64,000 nucleotides of DNA. It comes from Pseudomonas sp. LD120. GTDB taxonomy: Bacteria > Pseudomonadota > Gammaproteobacteria > Pseudomonadales > Pseudomonadaceae. The DNA lies in contig NZ_WVHL01000003.1 in NCBI RefSeq assembly GCF_009861525.1, forward strand, positions 1,302,001 to 1,366,000, read 5' to 3'. Shown piece by piece: positions 56,467 to 64,000 of this stretch. The stretch's first letter is position 1. The number at the start of each line of letters is the position of its first letter. The position numbers and the translations under genes are program-made. The notes below the pieces were generated by a model, which saw only the letters and a list, made by a program, of their open reading frames with translations, was not told where the DNA came from and searched no databases.

Positions 56467-57885
56467 TCAGCGGTATTGCGCCGCCGCTTGCACTGGTGTC
56501 CGCCCCTTGCGCCCGGCCGTCAGGCGATAGGCAATGGCCAGCCAGACGAACCACGCCGGCATCACGCACAGGGCCATGCGGGTATCCGGGCGCAGGGCCA
56601 GCAATGCCAGGACGAACAGCAGGAACGCCAGGGCGAACCAGGCCAGGGGCACGCCGCCCGGCATCTTGTACTGGGAACCGGCGTGCAGTTCAGGGTGCTT
56701 TTTGCGGTAGGCGATGTAGGACGCGAGGATGGTCGACCAGGTGAAGATCACCAGGATCGCCGACACCGTCGACACCAGGGTGAAGGCGGTCATCACCTCC
56801 GGAACCACGTACAGCAACAGCACCCCCAGCAGCATCAGCAGGCTGGTGAAGGCCAGGCTGATCACCGGCACGCTATGCCCTGACAGACGTTTGAACACGC
56901 GTGGTGCGTTACCCTGGTCCGCCAGGCCGAAGAGCATGCGACTGGCGGAGAACACGCCGCTGTTGGCCGAGGAAGCCGCGGAGGTCAGCACCACGAAATT
57001 GACGATGCCCGCCGCAGCGGGGAAGCCGGCGATCAGGAACAACTCCACGAACGGGCTCTTGCTCGGCGACACCTGCTGCCAGGAGGTCACGGCGATGATG
57101 CATGCCAGGGCCAGCACATAGAACAGGATGATGCGCAGCGGAATCGCGTTGATGGCCCGGGGCAGGGTCCGGCGCGGGTCGCGGGTCTCCGCCGCGGCGG
57201 TGCCGATCAGCTCGGTGCCGGCAAAGGAGAAGATCGCCATCTGGAAACCGGCGAAGAAGCCCAGCAGGCCGTTGGGAAAGGCGGCCTGGCGGTCCAGCAG
57301 GTGGTTTAGGGAGGCGCTCACCCCGGACGGCGAGACAAAGGCGGTGGCGATCAGCACCAGGCTCACCGCGATCAGGGTGACCACGGCGATGATCTTGATG
57401 ATGGCGAACCAGAACTCCACCTCGCCGAACAGTTTCACCGTCAGCACGTTGAGGGCGAACAGGGTCAGCATCATGGCGATGGCGGGAACCCAGGCCGGTA
57501 CATCGGGGAACCAGTACTGGAAGAAGCCGCCCACCACCACGGCATCACCCACCACCGCGACGCTCCAGCTCAGCCAGTAGGACCAGCCGAGGAAGAACGC
57601 CGCCTGGGGCCCCAGGTAGGCACCGGCGAAATCGGCAAAGCTCTTGAAGTTCAGGTTCGACAGCAGCAGCTCGCCCATGGCGCGCATCACCAGGTACACG
57701 AACAGGCCGATGATCATGTAGATCAGGATGATCGAGGTGCCGGACATGGCGATGATCTTGCCCGAGCCCATGAACAGCCCGGTGCCGATGGCGCCGCCCA
57801 TGGCCATGAGCTGGATATGACGGTTATGCAGGGTGCGTTGCAGCTTCGGATGCTCGGAGGCCCCTAAGGTATCTGGAATCATCAC
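56467..57885 (-). CDS. Amino acid permease, APC superfamily (CycA/AAT type)
   Basis: A 472-residue permease with the AAT-family start QLMAMGGAIGTGLFMGSGK, about twelve membrane helices, FAGTELIGTAAAETRDPRR and SSANSGVFSASRMLFGLADQ. It resembles CycA-type carriers for D-serine, D-alanine and glycine, but substrate cannot be fixed. It lies downstream, on the same strand, of ornithine cyclodeaminase and polyamine-deacetylase genes, so an N-acetylated amino acid or diamine is possible. Confidence 0.86.
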   Translation of the reverse strand: MMIPDTLGASEHPKLQRTLHNRHIQLMAMGGAIGTGLFMGSGKIIAMSGTSIILIYMIIGLFVYLVMRAMGELLLSNLNFKSFADFAGAYLGPQAAFFLGWSYWLSWSVAVVGDAVVVGGFFQYWFPDVPAWVPAIAMMLTLFALNVLTVKLFGEVEFWFAIIKIIAVVTLIAVSLVLIATAFVSPSGVSASLNHLLDRQAAFPNGLLGFFAGFQMAIFSFAGTELIGTAAAETRDPRRTLPRAINAIPLRIILFYVLALACIIAVTSWQQVSPSKSPFVELFLIAGFPAAAGIVNFVVLTSAASSANSGVFSASRMLFGLADQGNAPRVFKRLSGHSVPVISLAFTSLLMLLGVLLLYVVPEVMTAFTLVSTVSAILVIFTWSTILASYIAYRKKHPELHAGSQYKMPGGVPLAWFALAFLLFVLALLALRPDTRMALCVMPAWFVWLAIAYRLTAGRKGRTPVQAAAQYR

Positions 57886-58037
57886 AAAACCTCTTGATTT
57901 TATAGTTGTCGAGTTTTGGCAGTGGAAGGTCGTTGGGGGCTGCGGTCTGTGATTGTTGTGGTGCAGCCGGGTCAGGTATTGCCCGTGAACAGGGGCACGA
58001 AGCCGGTTCCCTGTTCATGGGCCACAGGAGCGTTCTT

Positions 58038-59099
58038 TCAGCCGGCGGTGATCCGTCGTGGTGCCGTCGCCAGGGGGGCGGGGCGCTGTTGCAGCAACTG
58101 GTACAGGTCCTTGATATTGGCCGGCGTGGGCACCAGCTGAATCTGCTCGCCGATGCCGTGCTGGCGTGCCAGGTCATGCAGGTAGCGCAGGGACGCGAAG
58201 TCTTCCAGGGCGAAACCCACCGAGTCGAACACCGTGACCTGGGCCTCATGCTCGCGGCCCGGCGCCAGGCCCTGGGCAACGCGGAAGTACTCGGTGACCG
58301 GGAAGTGCGCCGGCATCTGCTGGATATCGCCTTCGATGCGGGTCTGGGGTTCGAACTCGACGATCACCCGGGCGTTGCGCAGGATGTCCGCGTGCAGCTC
58401 GGTCTTGCCCGGGCAATCGCCGCCCACGGCGTTGAGGTGCATGCCCGGCTCGATCAGTTCGGGGGTGAGGATGGTGGCGTAGGCCTTGTCCGCGGTGACC
58501 GTGGTCACGATGTCCGCGCCCTTGACCGCATCGGCCACCGAGTCGGCGATGCGCACCTCGAGCCCCGGCCAGGCCTGCAGGTTGTGCTTGAGCTTGTGGG
58601 ACGCGTCGATGTCGATGTCGAAGATCCGCAGCTCGCTGATGCCGAGCATTTCATGAAAGGCGATGGCCTGGAATTCACTCTGGGCGCCGTTGCCGATGAG
58701 CGCCATGCGGCGGGCGTCCTTGCGGGCCAGGGATTGCGCCACCAGCGCTGAAGTGGCGGCGGTGCGCAACGCGGTGGTCAGGGTCAGCTCGCTGAGCAGC
58801 ACCGGGTAGCCGCTGTCGACCTGGGCCAGCACGCCGAAAGCCATCACCGTCAGCAGGTGCCGGGCGGGATTGCCGGGGTGGCCATTGACGTACTTGAACG
58901 CGTACTGCTGGCCATCGTCGGCGGGCATCAGCTCGATGACGCCAGTGGCGGAGTGATTGGCGGTGCGCGGGGATTTCTCGAAGGCTTGCCAGCGCTGGTA
59001 GTCGGCCTGGATGTAGCCGGCCATTTCCCGGATCGCCCGGCCTATGCCCAGGCGTGAATACAGGTCCGCTGCGTGATCCACATCGATGAACAAGGTCAT
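58038..59099 (-). CDS. Ornithine cyclodeaminase family protein
   Basis: A 353-residue protein of the ornithine cyclodeaminase/mu-crystallin family: NGHPGNPARHLLTVMAFGVL, the Rossmann motif ALIGNGAQSEFQAIAFHEML, ELHADILRNARVIVEFEPQT and the AVGGDCPGKTEL segment with GDCPGKTE catalytic-Asp region. Ornithine cyclodeaminase makes proline and ammonia from ornithine; relatives reduce or dehydrogenate other imino acids. It is in a cluster with an acetylpolyamine amidohydrolase and an amino acid permease, with a divergent Lrp regulator. Confidence 0.87.
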   Translation of the reverse strand: MTLFIDVDHAADLYSRLGIGRAIREMAGYIQADYQRWQAFEKSPRTANHSATGVIELMPADDGQQYAFKYVNGHPGNPARHLLTVMAFGVLAQVDSGYPVLLSELTLTTALRTAATSALVAQSLARKDARRMALIGNGAQSEFQAIAFHEMLGISELRIFDIDIDASHKLKHNLQAWPGLEVRIADSVADAVKGADIVTTVTADKAYATILTPELIEPGMHLNAVGGDCPGKTELHADILRNARVIVEFEPQTRIEGDIQQMPAHFPVTEYFRVAQGLAPGREHEAQVTVFDSVGFALEDFASLRYLHDLARQHGIGEQIQLVPTPANIKDLYQLLQQRPAPLATAPRRITAG

Positions 59100-59156
59100 G
59101 TCTTTTCCCTCTCGGTCAGAACGTTGAAAACTGCTGGGCAGTGCGACGCTGGTGCA

Positions 59157-60185
59157 TTAGCGGTTGGCATGGCCGTGGAGCACATTGACCGCGTTGATGC
59201 CGATCTCATCCACCATGTAGCCGCCCTCCATGACGAACAACGTGGGTACGCCCACGCCGGCGATGACTTGGCCCATGCCGAGGAAATCCTCGCTTTCCAG
59301 AAGGAAGTGGCTGATGGGATCGTCCTTGAAGGTGTCGACGCCCAGGGACACCACCAGCAGCTCCGGGGAGAACTCGCGAAGCCGGACGCAGGCCTGGATC
59401 AGTGCTTCCCGGTAGCGCTGCCAGGTGGTGCCTCGGGGCAGGGGGACGTTCAGGTTGCAGCCTTCGCCGGCGCCGGCCCCACGCTCCGCGGCGAACCCCG
59501 AGTAGTAGGGGTAGGAGACCGCCGGATCGCCGTGCAGCGAGACGAACAGGACGTCATCACGCTCGTAGAAAATGTTCTGGGTGCCGTTGCCGTGGTGGAA
59601 GTCCACGTCCAGCACCGCCACGCGTTTCGCGCCCCGGGTCACGGCGTGTTGTGCGGCAATGGCGGCGTTGTTCAGGTAGCAGTAGCCCCCCATGTATTCC
59701 CGTGCCGCGTGATGGCCCGGCGGACGGCACAGGGCAAAGGCACTGTCCTGGCCTTCGTCGATCAGCGCCAGGCCGGTGAGGGCAATATCGGCGCTGGTGC
59801 GCACGGCATTCCAGGTGGTGGCGGTGATGGGCGAGCCGGCATCCATGGCGAAGAAGCCCAGCTTGCCGTCGATGAACTCCGGCACCTGCTGGTTGGCCAG
59901 GTCGCGTACCGGCCACACCAGGGGCAGGGCGTCGTGGCTGCGGCCGGTGGCGCGCCATTCGCTCCAGGCGCTTTCCAGGAAGGTCACGTAGCGTTCACTG
60001 TGGGCGGCGACGTAGCAGGAGCGGTCGAAACGGCGGGGGACGATGATGTCGCCAAGCCCCACGTGCCTGACCCGGTCGCGGACCGTATCGGCCCGGCTGG
60101 GTTGCTCGAAGGAGGGCTTGAGCACCCCATCCTTCAACTCGGTGCCGTGGTGCAGGCGGTGGGATTCGCTGAAGACGGTAAGCAT
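59157..60185 (-). CDS. Acetylpolyamine amidohydrolase (histone deacetylase family)
   Basis: A 342-residue zinc hydrolase of the histone deacetylase family: RPPGHHAAREYMGGYCYLNN with the catalytic histidine pair, VAVLDVDFHHGNGTQNIFYE with the Asp-x-His zinc ligands, SLGVDTFKDDPIS and VMEGGYMVDEIGINAVN. The close resemblance to acetylpolyamine amidohydrolase includes the start MLTVFSESHRLHHGTELKDG at 60185. ATGs at 60200 and 60218 are also in frame. It should remove acetyl groups from acetylated polyamines or diamino acids. It is 57 bases upstream of the cyclodeaminase gene. Confidence 0.86.
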   Translation of the reverse strand: MLTVFSESHRLHHGTELKDGVLKPSFEQPSRADTVRDRVRHVGLGDIIVPRRFDRSCYVAAHSERYVTFLESAWSEWRATGRSHDALPLVWPVRDLANQQVPEFIDGKLGFFAMDAGSPITATTWNAVRTSADIALTGLALIDEGQDSAFALCRPPGHHAAREYMGGYCYLNNAAIAAQHAVTRGAKRVAVLDVDFHHGNGTQNIFYERDDVLFVSLHGDPAVSYPYYSGFAAERGAGAGEGCNLNVPLPRGTTWQRYREALIQACVRLREFSPELLVVSLGVDTFKDDPISHFLLESEDFLGMGQVIAGVGVPTLFVMEGGYMVDEIGINAVNVLHGHANR

Positions 60186-60309
60186 GCTGAACGCATCCAT
60201 TGTTGTTGTCCGGTGCAAATAGTTTGTTCCGGCATGGCTGCGACTTCTTTGCTTTTTGTTCTGATGGAATTAGAGTTTTGGGTAATATTTTTCCAATGAG
60301 TGGCTACTT

Positions 60310-60807
60310 GTGAAAAAAATGACTCGAAGGGTGTCCCTGGACGAAACCGACCTGGCGATCCTCGCCCTGTTGCAGCAGGACGCGAGCATTTCCAACGCCG
60401 AACTCAGCGAGCGCCTGTCCCTGAGCCTCACCCCCTGCTGGCGCCGGCGCAAACGCATGGAAGAGGAGGGGGTGATCAAGGATTACCAGGCCAACCTCGA
60501 CCGGCGCCTGCTGGGGCTGGACATCATGGCCTTCGTGCATGTGCGTTTTGCCACCCACTCCGACCAGACTCCGGATGACTTCGAGGCGGTGATCATGCGT
60601 TTGCCCGAGGTCCAGGCCTGCCACAAGATCACCGGTGACGCCGACTACCTGTTGCAGGTGCTGGCCCAGGACCTGGACAGCTACAGCGATTTTGTCGAGC
60701 AGGTGCTCAGGCGCCAGCCGGGCATCGCCTCGATCCAGTCGAGCCTGGCGCTGCGGGAGATCAAGGCCACCAGTCGCCTGGCGATTGCCCCGGCACCGGC
60801 CCGTTGA
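60310..60807 (+). CDS. Lrp/AsnC-family transcriptional regulator
   Basis: A 165-residue protein with an N-terminal helix-turn-helix (DETDLAILALLQQDASISNA, SLSLTPCWRRRKRMEEEGVI) and an RAM domain with ITGDADYLLQVLAQDLDSYS. It is divergent from the acetylpolyamine amidohydrolase, cyclodeaminase and permease genes, which is a typical arrangement for a local Lrp activator of amino acid catabolism. The AT-rich gap 60186-60309 has a TTGGGTAATATTTTTCCAA imperfect palindrome near 60278-60296 as possible binding site. Confidence 0.9.
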   Translation: MKKMTRRVSLDETDLAILALLQQDASISNAELSERLSLSLTPCWRRRKRMEEEGVIKDYQANLDRRLLGLDIMAFVHVRFATHSDQTPDDFEAVIMRLPEVQACHKITGDADYLLQVLAQDLDSYSDFVEQVLRRQPGIASIQSSLALREIKATSRLAIAPAPAR

Positions 60808-60864
60808 GTCGAACCCCGGTTACTGGAACGCTCCGCTGATCAGGTGGCGGTCTTCTAGGCGACT

Positions 60865-61092
60865 TCACGGCTGTCGGGCGTTGTGCGCCGCCTGCAAGGT
60901 CCGGCGCACGCCTTCGGCATAGGATGTCTTGGCGATGGGCCCGATCAAGCCTTGCAGGGCCGAATCATCGAGGATCAGCGGCGAGCTGATCAGGTAGTGC
61001 ATCTCCACCATCTCCCGCAGCAGCGGATCGAACAGCCCCAGCAGGCGCAGCAGGGGCTTGAGGGCGCTTTTGAAGCGGGGCTGCGGCGCTTG
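60865..61092 (-). pseudogene. NAD-dependent epimerase/dehydratase, C-terminal remnant
   Basis: About 75 codons (QQAPQPRFKSALKPLLRLLG, then FDPLLREMVEMHYLISSPLI and KTSYAEGVRRTLQAAHN) resemble the C-terminal end of an NAD(P)-dependent sugar-nucleotide-type epimerase. The N-terminal Rossmann domain is absent; further upstream the frame runs into the ATP-grasp gene. It is probably a deletion remnant; no start codon or ribosome-binding site supports a separate small gene. Confidence 0.6.
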
Positions 61093-61108
61093 CTGCGCTG
61101 AGCTGTGC

Positions 61109-61891
61109 TCAGTCGGCAGCACCGAGCATGGCGGTAAAGCGCTGCGCCGACCACTCCTTGCGGTCCGATACCTGACCGTCTCCCAGTTCCACCAGACGCA
61201 GCACGCCGTCGGCCCGCAAGACCACATCCACCGAAAAAAACCGGCTGTCGATCAGCGCAGCGCACTCGTTCACCAGTGCCGGCACCTCGCCTTGTGCCGC
61301 ATGGGCCTTGCCGTTGAGCACGAAGTAGCGCCGTTCGCTGTCCTTCAGGTAGTCCTCCCGGCGCCGGACACAGATGCCTCCCTCGATCTGGCCGCGATAC
61401 TGACGCATGCGCTCTACCAATGGGGCTATGTCTGCCGGCGAATCCACCAGGCTGCCGCTGCCGGTGTTCAGCGACTTGACGTAGTCCTTGATGAAATAAC
61501 CCGGCCAGTTCAGGTCTGCCAGTGCCTGGATAAAGTCGGTGTCGGGCGCCAGTACCCGGGTCTCGCTGGTGTACCGGGCCAGCAGCGGATACCACGCTGG
61601 CAGGTGATGGCAGTGCCGGTAGTGGGCCAGGGAGGTGAACTCCTTGGCGTCCTTGGCGTGCAAGTGTTCGAGCAGTGCGCCGTAGCCCTCGGGCGTCAAC
61701 ATCCAGCCGCGGTAGAGCACCGGCTCGTCGTCTGGCACGGCCGGGGAAGCCTTGAAACGGCCGCTTTCGAAATCCTCGAAAGAGAACAGCGAGGCGTTCA
61801 GGCCAGCGGCCAGCACCGCCTCGTACTCGTCCAGGTAGTGCTCGTCCGGGCGTTTGGGGTCGAACGGGTCGCTGGGATACAGCAGGTGCAT
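61109..61891 (-). CDS. ATP-grasp domain protein (DUF4343-like)
   Basis: A 260-residue protein starting MHLLYPSDPFDPKRPDEHYL. Central ADLNWPGYFIKDYVKSLNTG and C-terminal RFFSVDVVLRADGVLRLVEL with GDGQVSDRKEW fit the DUF4343 ATP-grasp family seen near peptide-modifying or unknown loci. The fold binds ATP and a carboxylate to form an amide or ester. The start at 61891 is preceded by GGAACC; an in-frame ATG at 61903 is four codons upstream. Role is unknown; it neighbours an epimerase remnant and a broken beta-lactamase-like gene. Confidence 0.72.
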   Translation of the reverse strand: MHLLYPSDPFDPKRPDEHYLDEYEAVLAAGLNASLFSFEDFESGRFKASPAVPDDEPVLYRGWMLTPEGYGALLEHLHAKDAKEFTSLAHYRHCHHLPAWYPLLARYTSETRVLAPDTDFIQALADLNWPGYFIKDYVKSLNTGSGSLVDSPADIAPLVERMRQYRGQIEGGICVRRREDYLKDSERRYFVLNGKAHAAQGEVPALVNECAALIDSRFFSVDVVLRADGVLRLVELGDGQVSDRKEWSAQRFTAMLGAAD

Positions 61892-62130
61892 GGCAGGTTC
61901 CATCGAGTGAAAGTGGGGCCGGGTTGAGGGACGCGGTGAGGATGGCGTTCGAGCGGTGGATGATAACGGCATTTTTGCAGGCTTTGTTCCTGGGCCTGCA
62001 GCGCCTCATATCCCTGCACGTTTATTCACGGAAAATCACTGACTGCAGACAGATTCCAATGTTTGCCATGGGGATACTGGTGCGCCTTCCGAGGAGCCTG
62101 AAGGATCGACGTGACCAGAGGCCCCCCCCG

Positions 62131-63513
62131 TCCAAGCAGTTCACCGGTTTTGCCATCCTTGAGCTCGAAGCCCAAGGCCGCCTGGATCTGGATGACTCGA
62201 TCCGGCGCTTTGTGCCGGAGTTGCCGGCCTATGCCGAGGGCATCCAGATCCGTCATCTGCTGCACCACACCTCGGGCCTGCAGGACTACATGCTGCTGGC
62301 GGAGTTGGCGGGGATTCCCCTGACCCAGCGCTTCACCCAGCAACAGGCCCTGGATCTGCTGTTCAAGCAGAACGCCCTGATGTTTCCCCCCGGCAGCGAA
62401 TTCAGCTTCAGCAACAGCGGTTGTGTACTGTTGTCGAGCATCGCCGAGCGAGCCGCCGGCATGCCCCTCAAGGACTACAGTCGAGCCCATCTGTTCGAGC
62501 TCCTGGGCATGAGTCGCTCGAGCATTGTCGATCAGTACCCGGTGCAGTTGCCGAACCTGGCCCAGGGCTATGAACAGGGCGAGCCGTCCAAGGGCCCCGA
62601 AGCTGTGGACGCCCGCTGGGAACGGACCGGCGACGGTCAGGTGCACAGCACTGTGGCGGACCTGATGCTGTGGTTGCGCAACCTGTCCATGGGGCGGGTC
62701 GGGGGCACGGCGCTGGTGGAGAAGATGCGCCAGACCGAGCCCTTCAACGACGGTGACCCGGGCTATTACGGCATGGGCCTGGCCAACCGCAGTTATCGGG
62801 GCCTGCAAGAGGTGTCCCACAGCGGCAGTTGGGCCGGTTTCAGCACCGATGTGGCCTGGTACCCGAAGCTGGATGTGGCCACTGTGGTCCTGTGCAACAG
62901 CACGGAAGGGGAGGCGTCGGAGCGCGGGCATCGCTTGCTGGATGTCCTGCTCGGCCCGTTCTGGTTGCCCCGGGACACGGGCATTCCGGCGCCGCCGCCG
63001 AGCATCAAGGCGGTGCCCAAGGCGTTCTTGAATACCTTGGTGGCCGGCACCTACCTGGATGATCTCGGTCATCAGTTCCAACTGCAACGCACCGGAAAGG
63101 GGTTTGTCCTGGACACCTTTCATGAGGTCCTGCCGTTGCTCCGCCAGAGCGATCAACTGATGGTGGCGGACAACGACGGCATCCCGATCTATCTCGCGGC
63201 GGCACCGGGGGCACGGATCGTCAGCAACAACCCGGCCTCGACCTACGTCCTGGCCCCGGCTTGGAAACCCGAGGATATTCGTCGTTATGTCGGCCTCTAC
63301 GCCCTGCAAACCAGCCCCGGACAGCTCAAGGTCTACCCCCGGCAAGGCAAGCTCTACGTACGTATCGGCCAGCACAGCTAACCTTTGCAGTCGCTGACGA
63401 CGGAGCGCTTTCGCGCCGGTGAACTGGGGGTGATCAGCTTTGCCGAGGAGGGCGCCGTGTTGACCAGCAGCGTGGCGCGCAATCTGCGCTTCAGGAAGGT
63501 GACGGTGCAATAG
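62131..63513 (+). pseudogene. Serine beta-lactamase-like hydrolase, N-terminus lost and internal stop
   Basis: From 62131 the frame reads SKQFTGFAILELEAQGRLDL, which aligns just after the SxxK motif of class C beta-lactamase-like enzymes. The catalytic serine and everything before it are absent; directly upstream is a run of eight Cs. The YxN-like motif FSFSNSGCVLLSS and the conserved HSGSWAGFSTDVAWYPKLD are present. The frame meets TAA at 63379-63381 but continues in the same frame for 43 codons of sensible sequence (PLQSLTTERFRAGELGVISF) to a TAG at 63511-63513, so the stop is a nonsense change. Both faults mark a dead gene. Confidence 0.8.
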
Positions 63514-63632
63514 CTTCGGGCCGCATGCTGGTAACGGACAGTCGGGGCCTTCTTGCAGCCTTTCGAGGCGAGCATTTTAGACCTGGAAGCCCCACCACCT
63601 GGCCAGCACCTCGGACCAGGACCTTTGGGGGA

Positions 63633-64000
63633 CTACCAGTGGTCAACCAATTGCTTGACCTGCGACGCATCGTGGCAACGCAGCAGCGCCTGACGAAAGC
63701 GTGGATTGGAGAACAGCCGTGCAGTGTCCGCCAACAGTTCCAGGTGTTGCTGATCGGCGGGGGCGGGCACTAACAGCACGAGGATATCGCTCACCGGCTG
63801 CTGGTCGGGTGCGGCAAAGGCCATGGCGGTCTGCGGCCGCAGGTACAACGCATGGATGCTGTCGAGCTCGGTGAGCCGCGCATGGGGCACGGCCACACCA
63901 TCGCCGATGGCGGTGCTGGCGGCCAGTTCCCGGCGCCACAGACTGGCCGTGACCCAATCGCCGGGCAGTTGCCGGGTCTCTTGAAGATGCTGGCCAACCT
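63633..64000 (-). CDS. PTS EIIA domain protein (fructose/nitrogen type), partial at window edge
   Basis: The minus-strand frame runs from beyond 64000 to 63633. It contains the EIIA-2 phosphorylation site in GDGVAVPHARL (active-site histidine), followed by DILVLLVPAPADQQHLELLA and the C-terminal FSNPRFRQALLRCHD. It resembles PTS fructose-specific or PtsN-like EIIA proteins that accept phosphate from HPr. An ATG at 63896 is internal to the domain, so the true start lies outside the window. The 63514-63632 stretch between this gene and the broken beta-lactamase shows nothing. Confidence 0.78.
   Translation of the reverse strand, partial: VGQHLQETRQLPGDWVTASLWRRELAASTAIGDGVAVPHARLTELDSIHALYLRPQTAMAFAAPDQQPVSDILVLLVPAPADQQHLELLADTARLFSNPRFRQALLRCHDASQVKQLVDHW

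Noticed and set aside
60278..60296. Firm Lrp operator call in the divergent region
   Set aside because: The palindrome is imperfect and AT-rich sequence makes chance matches likely, so it is only mentioned under the regulator gene.
61058..61927. Plus-strand frame of 289 codons opposite the ATP-grasp gene
   Set aside because: It is antisense, and the minus-strand product has recognisable ATP-grasp motifs and a ribosome-binding site.

Overview
The window looks like a chromosomal segment of a Pseudomonas of the P. fluorescens complex. The evidence is high GC and strong codon bias, REP/REPIN repeats with the core GGCTTGCCAGCGAA, a cytochrome-type fatty acid cis/trans isomerase, the cbtAB-cobE-cobM and cobW-cobN cobalamin clusters, the cysI-DUF934 pair and many LysR, GntR, LuxR and Lrp regulators. 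No rRNA, tRNA, CRISPR array, transposase or prophage gene was seen. Species-level assignment is not possible from sequence reading alone.

Layout. 0.2-1.75 kb: two decaying genes, a LysR regulator broken by a heptanucleotide repeat and an amidase with several frameshifts. 2-10.2 kb: a minus-strand operon for an amide or carbamoyl/ureide-type compound: GntR regulator, Tat-exported binding protein, LivHMGF-type ABC transporter, N-carbamoyl-amino-acid hydrolase and amidase, with a perfect palindrome beside the regulator. 10.4-15.2 kb: an orphan 1053-residue UPF1/DNA2-like helicase, a 122-residue unknown protein between two REPINs, an 89-residue protein behind a long structured leader, and a small secreted protein. 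15.3-34 kb: mostly core genes (GH63 glycosidase, HypX-like protein, SCP2 protein, histidine phosphatase, SohB, DUF934-CysI, an orphan periplasmic binding protein, MetH, Cti, NfuA).

33.8-43.3 kb: cobalamin region. Two cobalamin riboswitches lie back to back. One controls cbtB-cbtA-cobE-cobM on the minus strand, the other cobW-cobN-chlI/chlD on the plus strand. The chelatase AAA+ gene ends in a textbook -1 frameshift signal (A_AAA_AAG, 5-nt spacer, perfect 13-bp stem) that would join it to the overlapping VWA-domain frame. One locus could thus make both the small and the medium chelatase subunit that work with CobN. This is the strongest finding here.

43.3-64 kb: accessory metabolism. It holds octamer and 62-bp tandem repeats before a phospholipase D-like gene, a LysR regulator, a chimeric deletion scar joining a tartrate dehydrogenase-like gene to a short-chain dehydrogenase, and a cyclase. 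Next come two tandem paralogues of unknown function, a PAS-LuxR regulator divergent from a thiolase / acyl-CoA ligase / MHS transporter operon, and a membrane protein. Last is a permease / ornithine cyclodeaminase / acetylpolyamine amidohydrolase cluster with a divergent Lrp regulator, then an epimerase remnant, an ATP-grasp protein, a broken serine beta-lactamase-like gene and a partial PTS EIIA gene at the right edge.

Many genes overlap by ATGA or have spacings of a few bases, so most calls are backed by operon context. Function is inferred from recognisable motifs and remembered family features; no database search was run.
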